NCBI GenBank assembly: GCA_022865725.1
Contig: JALHTP010000110.1
Location: forward strand, 1-10,225
Origin: Methyloceanibacter sp.
GTDB lineage: Bacteria; Pseudomonadota; Alphaproteobacteria; Rhizobiales; Methyloligellaceae
Length of the DNA: 10,225 nt
Direction: 5' to 3'
Shown here: one piece after another, positions 6,410-10,225 of the stretch
Position numbering within the stretch: the first letter of the stretch is position 1
Layout: each line of letters begins with the position of its first letter
The notes under the pieces: model-generated
The model's input: the letters and a program-made list of their open reading frames with translations, nothing else
Database searches by the model: none
What the model was told of the DNA's origin: nothing
Made by a program: the position numbers and the translations under genes

Positions 6410-9400
6410 CTAGAGCGCGCTGATGGCGGCGACCCCCTCCACGAGCTCGAGCGCGCTTCTCTGCTTCGGGGTCGCGTCGATGCCTTGCGGCAGCACGAAC
6501 TCGACCTCCCTCGAAGGATTGTCGAGGAGAAGCACGAGGCGGAACTGCCCCTGCCCGCCGCCCCCGCCCACCTGCTCGGCCAAGGGTGCCAGCGCGCGGG
6601 TGTCCTCGACGTAGATCTTCATGCCGGCATGGCGCGCTTCCGCCGCCTTGTCCAGGGAGACAAGGCGCTGGACCCTCACCTTGACGCTCTCGCCGTCGGC
6701 CTCGGCCTCGACATCGATCAGCACGGCAGTGCCTGGCTCGAGCAAAGCGCGCGACGCGGCAAGGGCCTCGGAGAACACCACCGCCTCGAATTGGCCGGTC
6801 GCGTCGGAGAAGGCCACGAAGGCATAGGCGTTGCCGCTCTTGCCCTTGCGCTCGCGGGCATGGAGCACAGTGCCCGCAAGCGTGCCGACCACGCGGCGAA
6901 GGCGGGCCTTGGCGGCAAATTCGAGCCAGGGCTCGGCGCCGAGCGCGTCGAGCACGTCCTTGTAGTCGTCGAGCGGATGGCCGGTGAGAAAGAAGCCGAC
7001 GGCCTCGAACTCGCGGGAGAGCCGGTCGGTCGGGATCCATGGCTTGGCTGACGGGAAGTCGAGCTTCCGCCGCGCCGCGCCGCCGCTCTGGTCGGTCGTG
7101 GACATGGCCGCCAGCAACAAGGCCCCTTGGCCCGCTTGCTTGTCCCGGTGAGCCTGTTGGGCCAGCGAGAGGATACGGTCGACATTGGCGAAGGCGGTCG
7201 CCCGGTCGATGCCAAGCTCCTCCAAGGCGCCCGAAGCGGCGAGGGTCTCGAGCGCCCGCTTGTTCACGGCATGCGGATCGATGCGCTGGGCGAAATCGCG
7301 AAGGTCGCGGAAGGGTCCCTTGGCCTCGCGCTCGGCGCAGAGATGCTCCACGGCGTGCCGGCCGACATTCTTCAACGCCGCCAGCGAATAGCGGATGGCG
7401 CCGTCGCTCGGGATGAAGCCGACCTCGGAACGGTTCACCGATGGCGGCTCGATGCGCATGCCGAGCCGGCGCGCCTCTTGCGCGAAGCCGTTCAGCTTGT
7501 CGGTATTGCCCATGTCGAGCGTCATCGACGCCGCGATGAACTCGGTGGGGTAGTTCGCCTTGAGATAGGCGGTCTGGTAGGCGATGAGCGCATAGGCGGC
7601 GGCGTGCGATTTGTTGAAGCCGTAGCCGGCGAACTTCGCCACCAGCTCGAAAATATATTCGGCGCGCCCGCGGTCGACGCCGTTGCCGACGGCGCCTTCG
7701 ACGAAGCGCGACTTCTGCGCCGCCATCTCCTTCTTGATCTTCTTGCCCATGGCGCGGCGCAGGAGATCGGCCTCGCCGAGGGAGAAGCCGGAGAGGATTT
7801 GCGCGATCTGCATCACCTGCTCTTGGTAGATGATGACGCCGTAGGTCTCGCCGAGGATCGGCGCGATCGTGTCGTGCAGGCTCTCGATCCCTTCGCGTCC
7901 GTGCTTGCGGTTCACATAGCTGTCGATGTTGTCCATCGGCCCCGGGCGGTAGAGCGCCACGATGGCGATGATGTCCTCGAAGCGGTCTGGCTTCAGCTTC
8001 CTCAGCGCATCCCGCATGCCCTGACCTTCGAGCTGGAACACGCCGACGGTGTCGCCCTTCTGGAGCAGCGCGAAGGTCCCCGCATCGTCGAGCGGGAACT
8101 TGGAGGGGTCGATCTCGATCCCCCGTCGCGCGATGAGCTTCCGCGCGGTCTCGATCACGGTGAGGGTCTTGAGGCCGAGGAAATCGAATTTCACGAGGCC
8201 GGCGGCTTCCGCCCATTTCATGCTGAACTGGGTCGCGGGCAGCTGGGCGCGCGCATCGCGGTAGAGCGGCACGAGCTCGATCAGGGGCCTGTCGGCGATG
8301 ACGACGCCGGCGGCATGGGTCGAGGCGTGGCGGTAAAGGCCTTCGAGCCGCTGGCTGATATCGAGCAGCTTCGCCACGATCGGCTCGGCGTCGCGCGCCT
8401 CCTGGAGCCTGGGCTCCGCCGCGATGGCTTGCGGCAGTGTGATGGGATTGGCGGGGTTCATGGGCACGAGCTTGCAGAGCCGGTCGACCTGCCCATAGGG
8501 CATTTGCAGCACGCGGCCCACGTCGCGCAGGACCGCGCGGGCCTGAAGCTTGCCGAAGGTGATGATGTGGGCCACGCGGTGGGAGCCGTAGCGCTCGCGC
8601 ACATAGGCAATTACCTCGTCGCGGCGGTCCTGGCAGAAATCGATGTCGAAATCGGGCATCGACACGCGCTCGGGGTTCAAGAAGCGCTCGAACAAGAGCC
8701 CGAAGCGAATGGGATCGAGATCGGTGATGGTGAGCGCGTAGGCGACGAGCGAGCCTGCGCCCGAGCCGCGTCCTGGGCCTACGGGAATTCCTTCGGCCTT
8801 GGCCCATTTGATGAAGTCGGCGACGATCAGGAAATAGCCCTGATAGTTCATGCGGGTGATGACATCGAGCTCGAAGGAGAGCCGCTCGGCGTAGGCGGCC
8901 GCGTCATGGCCGGGCGCCACGCCATATTGGGCGATCCTGTCTTTCAGCCCCGCCTCGGATTGGCGCCTGAGCTCGGCCGCCTCGGTCACGCCAAGCGCGC
9001 TCGAGGCCTCGCCGCCAGTGAGGAAGGGCGGGAGGATCGGCTGGCGCTGCAAGGGCCGATAGGCGCAGCGCCGGGCGATCTCGGTAGTGTTGTGAAGCGC
9101 CTCGGGGAGATCGGCGAAGAGCTGACGCATCTGCTCGGCCGTCTTGAAATAATGCTCCGGGCTCAAGCGGCGCCGGTCATCGACCGCGACATAGCTTCCT
9201 TGGGCGATGCAGATCAGCGCGTCATGCGCCTCGAAATCCTCCGCGGTCGCGAAATAGGGCTCGTTGGTCGCGACGATGGGGAGGTCGAGCTCGTAAGCGA
9301 GATTGAGCAATTGCGGCTCGACCGCCCTCTCCTGCGGCAGGCCGTGACGCTGAAGCTCCACATAGAGCCGGTCGTCGAAGATGGCATGAAGCGCTTCTAC

Positions 9401-9904
9401 CCGCGCGCGGGCGAGCTCGGGATTGCCGTCGGCGAGCGCCGCATCGATCGGTCCTTCAAGCCCACCAGTGAGTGCGATCAGGCCTTCGGCCCGCGCCGCG
9501 AGATCGCCGATGGACGCAACCGCCTCGCCCGATTCGCTCGCCGCGAAATAAACCTCGGTCGAGAGGCGCATGAGATTGGCGTAGCCTTGGGCGTCCTTGG
9601 CAAGAAGCCCAATGCGCCCGTCGGCACGGGGGCCGTGCAGATCGCCGCCAGCAGCCGAGCTCTCGCGCTCGGCGGCGAAACTGAGCGAAAGCGTCAAGCC
9701 TATGATCGGCTGGATGCCGGCTTCCGCGAGCGCCTCGGAGAATTCGAGTGCGCCGAAGAGATTGTTGGAGTCGGTCAGCCCGAGCGCGGGCGCACCGTCG
9801 GCACCCGCCAGCGCGGCAAGCTTCTGAACCGTGAGCGCGCCTTCAAGCAGCGAATAGGCGGAGTGCACCCGAAGATGCACAAAGGGCTCAGTCCCGTCCG
9901 CCAT
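6410..9904 (-). CDS. dnaE: DNA polymerase III subunit alpha (replicative C-family polymerase)
   Basis: DnaE is the catalytic subunit of the replicase. At 1164 residues it has the full length of DnaE1-type enzymes. An N-terminal PHP domain starts at FVHLRVHSAYS (8-18). The palm follows, with GPGRGSGAGS (376-385), PDFDIDF (417-423; D418 and D420 match the E. coli catalytic aspartates 401 and 403) and KFDFLGL (572-578; D574 is the third). YRPGPMDNI (652-660) and GYGFNKSHAAAYA (760-772) are further family blocks. A likely beta-clamp contact is Q926-G-A-L-L, and an OB fold spans about 1005-1048. The PHP metal site is incomplete (A16 and S46 replace usual ligands), as in other proteobacterial DnaE proteins that use a separate DnaQ exonuclease. 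The ATG at 9904 has AGGAG 13 bases upstream and AAGG almost touching it, so initiation may be modest. The stop is TAG. Confidence 0.98.
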   Translation of the reverse strand: MADGTEPFVHLRVHSAYSLLEGALTVQKLAALAGADGAPALGLTDSNNLFGALEFSEALAEAGIQPIIGLTLSLSFAAERESSAAGGDLHGPRADGRIGLLAKDAQGYANLMRLSTEVYFAASESGEAVASIGDLAARAEGLIALTGGLEGPIDAALADGNPELARARVEALHAIFDDRLYVELQRHGLPQERAVEPQLLNLAYELDLPIVATNEPYFATAEDFEAHDALICIAQGSYVAVDDRRRLSPEHYFKTAEQMRQLFADLPEALHNTTEIARRCAYRPLQRQPILPPFLTGGEASSALGVTEAAELRRQSEAGLKDRIAQYGVAPGHDAAAYAERLSFELDVITRMNYQGYFLIVADFIKWAKAEGIPVGPGRGSGAGSLVAYALTITDLDPIRFGLLFERFLNPERVSMPDFDIDFCQDRRDEVIAYVRERYGSHRVAHIITFGKLQARAVLRDVGRVLQMPYGQVDRLCKLVPMNPANPITLPQAIAAEPRLQEARDAEPIVAKLLDISQRLEGLYRHASTHAAGVVIADRPLIELVPLYRDARAQLPATQFSMKWAEAAGLVKFDFLGLKTLTVIETARKLIARRGIEIDPSKFPLDDAGTFALLQKGDTVGVFQLEGQGMRDALRKLKPDRFEDIIAIVALYRPGPMDNIDSYVNRKHGREGIESLHDTIAPILGETYGVIIYQEQVMQIAQILSGFSLGEADLLRRAMGKKIKKEMAAQKSRFVEGAVGNGVDRGRAEYIFELVAKFAGYGFNKSHAAAYALIAYQTAYLKANYPTEFIAASMTLDMGNTDKLNGFAQEARRLGMRIEPPSVNRSEVGFIPSDGAIRYSLAALKNVGRHAVEHLCAEREAKGPFRDLRDFAQRIDPHAVNKRALETLAASGALEELGIDRATAFANVDRILSLAQQAHRDKQAGQGALLLAAMSTTDQSGGAARRKLDFPSAKPWIPTDRLSREFEAVGFFLTGHPLDDYKDVLDALGAEPWLEFAAKARLRRVVGTLAGTVLHARERKGKSGNAYAFVAFSDATGQFEAVVFSEALAASRALLEPGTAVLIDVEAEADGESVKVRVQRLVSLDKAAEARHAGMKIYVEDTRALAPLAEQVGGGGGQGQFRLVLLLDNPSREVEFVLPQGIDATPKQRSALELVEGVAAISAL

Positions 9905-10196
9905 GCCTTAAGACCCGCTCCTGAACGATAAGTCTCGTGCCCGCCCACCCTCTCGGATTCGGCTGCTCCGTTGAAGAGAGAGTCGGACATATCCCCGCTA
10001 TCCGCGTGCTCGGCAGTATGTTCTTCTTTTGTTCTACAGACAATATCTAGAGGGCACCTCGAACAATGAGGTTTCTGCGGCGTGATTCGTCACCGGCCCG
10101 GCTTTCGGACCTGTTTGACGCGTGAAGTCCTGCCTGCGCGGCCGGCCCTTGTTCGTCCGGTGCCCCTCGCGGGACGTCGCGGGCTCACCTCCAGCC
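9905..10196 (-). other. non-coding stretch upstream of dnaE
   Basis: About 290 bases carry no ORF I would defend on either strand. Most of it is GC-rich, but roughly 10018-10070 is clearly A/T-richer and contains the candidate dnaE promoter. ACCTC (10056-10060) and GAGGT (10068-10072) form a short inverted repeat just upstream of that promoter. A 7-base direct repeat CCCGCGA occurs twice, 10 bases apart, close behind the putative end of the upstream gene. I see no intrinsic terminator with a T-run. Confidence 0.5.
10015..10043 (-). promoter_or_regulatory. candidate dnaE promoter
   Basis: TTGTCT (10043-10038) and CATACT (10020-10015) are 17 bases apart, each matching four of six consensus positions, inside the only A/T-rich patch of the intergenic region. 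The start would lie near 10008, giving a dnaE leader of about 100 nt. The match is moderate and other registers exist nearby, so the call is tentative. Confidence 0.35.
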
Positions 10197-10225
10197 TCAT
10201 GCGGCGGCCATCCGCTCCAGCGTCA
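10197..10225 (-). CDS. possible 3' end of an upstream gene, unidentified
   Basis: On the minus strand one frame reads TLERMAAA and then TGA at 10199-10197, with G or C at seven of the eight third codon positions, which fits a real coding end in this genome. Only 29 bases are visible, too few to name a family. In several related alphaproteobacteria the gene before dnaE encodes the LolD ATPase of the lipoprotein release system, but nothing seen here proves that. Confidence 0.25.

Noticed and set aside
7127..9931. A 934-codon open frame on the plus strand, antisense to dnaE
   Set aside because: Its translation is rich in H, R, G, D and E with no recognisable domain, and the opposite strand encodes an intact DnaE with all catalytic motifs. 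Long antisense frames are a common by-product of GC-biased third codon positions.
9775..9990. A 71-codon minus-strand frame starting before dnaE and overlapping its start
   Set aside because: It has mixed codon use, no clear Shine-Dalgarno and no recognisable product, and most of it lies within dnaE in another frame. A regulatory leader ORF cannot be excluded but is not supported.
1..10225. A novel defence, mobile or otherwise undescribed gene system
   Set aside because: Every gene with a recognisable product is a core housekeeping gene in a known order, and composition is even apart from the short A/T-rich patch before dnaE. I saw no repeat arrays, integrase, transposase, toxin-antitoxin or attachment-site signals.

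Overview
The window is GC-rich chromosomal DNA from an alphaproteobacterium, most likely of the Rhizobiales (Hyphomicrobiales) type. The evidence is a gene order known from that group (dnaE, then rpsB-tsf-pyrH-frr-uppS-cdsA-dxr) together with family-typical proteins and G/C-rich third codon positions. Every supported gene lies on the minus strand, so transcription runs from high to low coordinates. I see no plus-strand gene, tRNA, rRNA, IS element, CRISPR array, prophage piece or defence gene. This is a housekeeping region.

Read in the direction of transcription: (1) 10225-9905 holds what may be the last codons of an upstream gene, then about 290 bases without a convincing gene, including a locally A/T-rich patch with a candidate dnaE promoter. 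(2) dnaE (9904-6410) is the complete alpha subunit of DNA polymerase III. (3) A 200-base spacer (6409-6210) carries a good housekeeping promoter and a leader of about 130 nt with a 9-bp hairpin and a sequence complementary to the rpsB Shine-Dalgarno. (4) rpsB, tsf, pyrH and frr follow with spacers of 50 to 75 bases; an 8-bp GC hairpin lies between rpsB and tsf. (5) uppS, cdsA and dxr are tightly packed: cdsA starts with GTG inside the uppS stop (GTGA overlap) and dxr starts 11 bases after cdsA. dxr runs off the window edge lacking only its extreme C-terminus.

The genes combine translation (S2, EF-Ts, ribosome recycling factor), pyrimidine nucleotide supply (UMP kinase), the start of isoprenoid synthesis (Dxr), the polyprenyl carrier for peptidoglycan (UppS) and phospholipid synthesis (CdsA). 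This is the classical growth and envelope operon that in related genomes usually continues into rseP, bamA and lpx genes.

I did not find a previously undescribed system. The points worth a second look are small: the possible S2-responsive leader of rpsB, the rpsB-tsf hairpin, the Arg/Gly/Pro-rich S2 tail, a perfect 16-bp tandem duplication at the frr-uppS junction that affects the choice of uppS start, the degenerate metal site in the DnaE PHP domain, and a run of four TAG stop codons.
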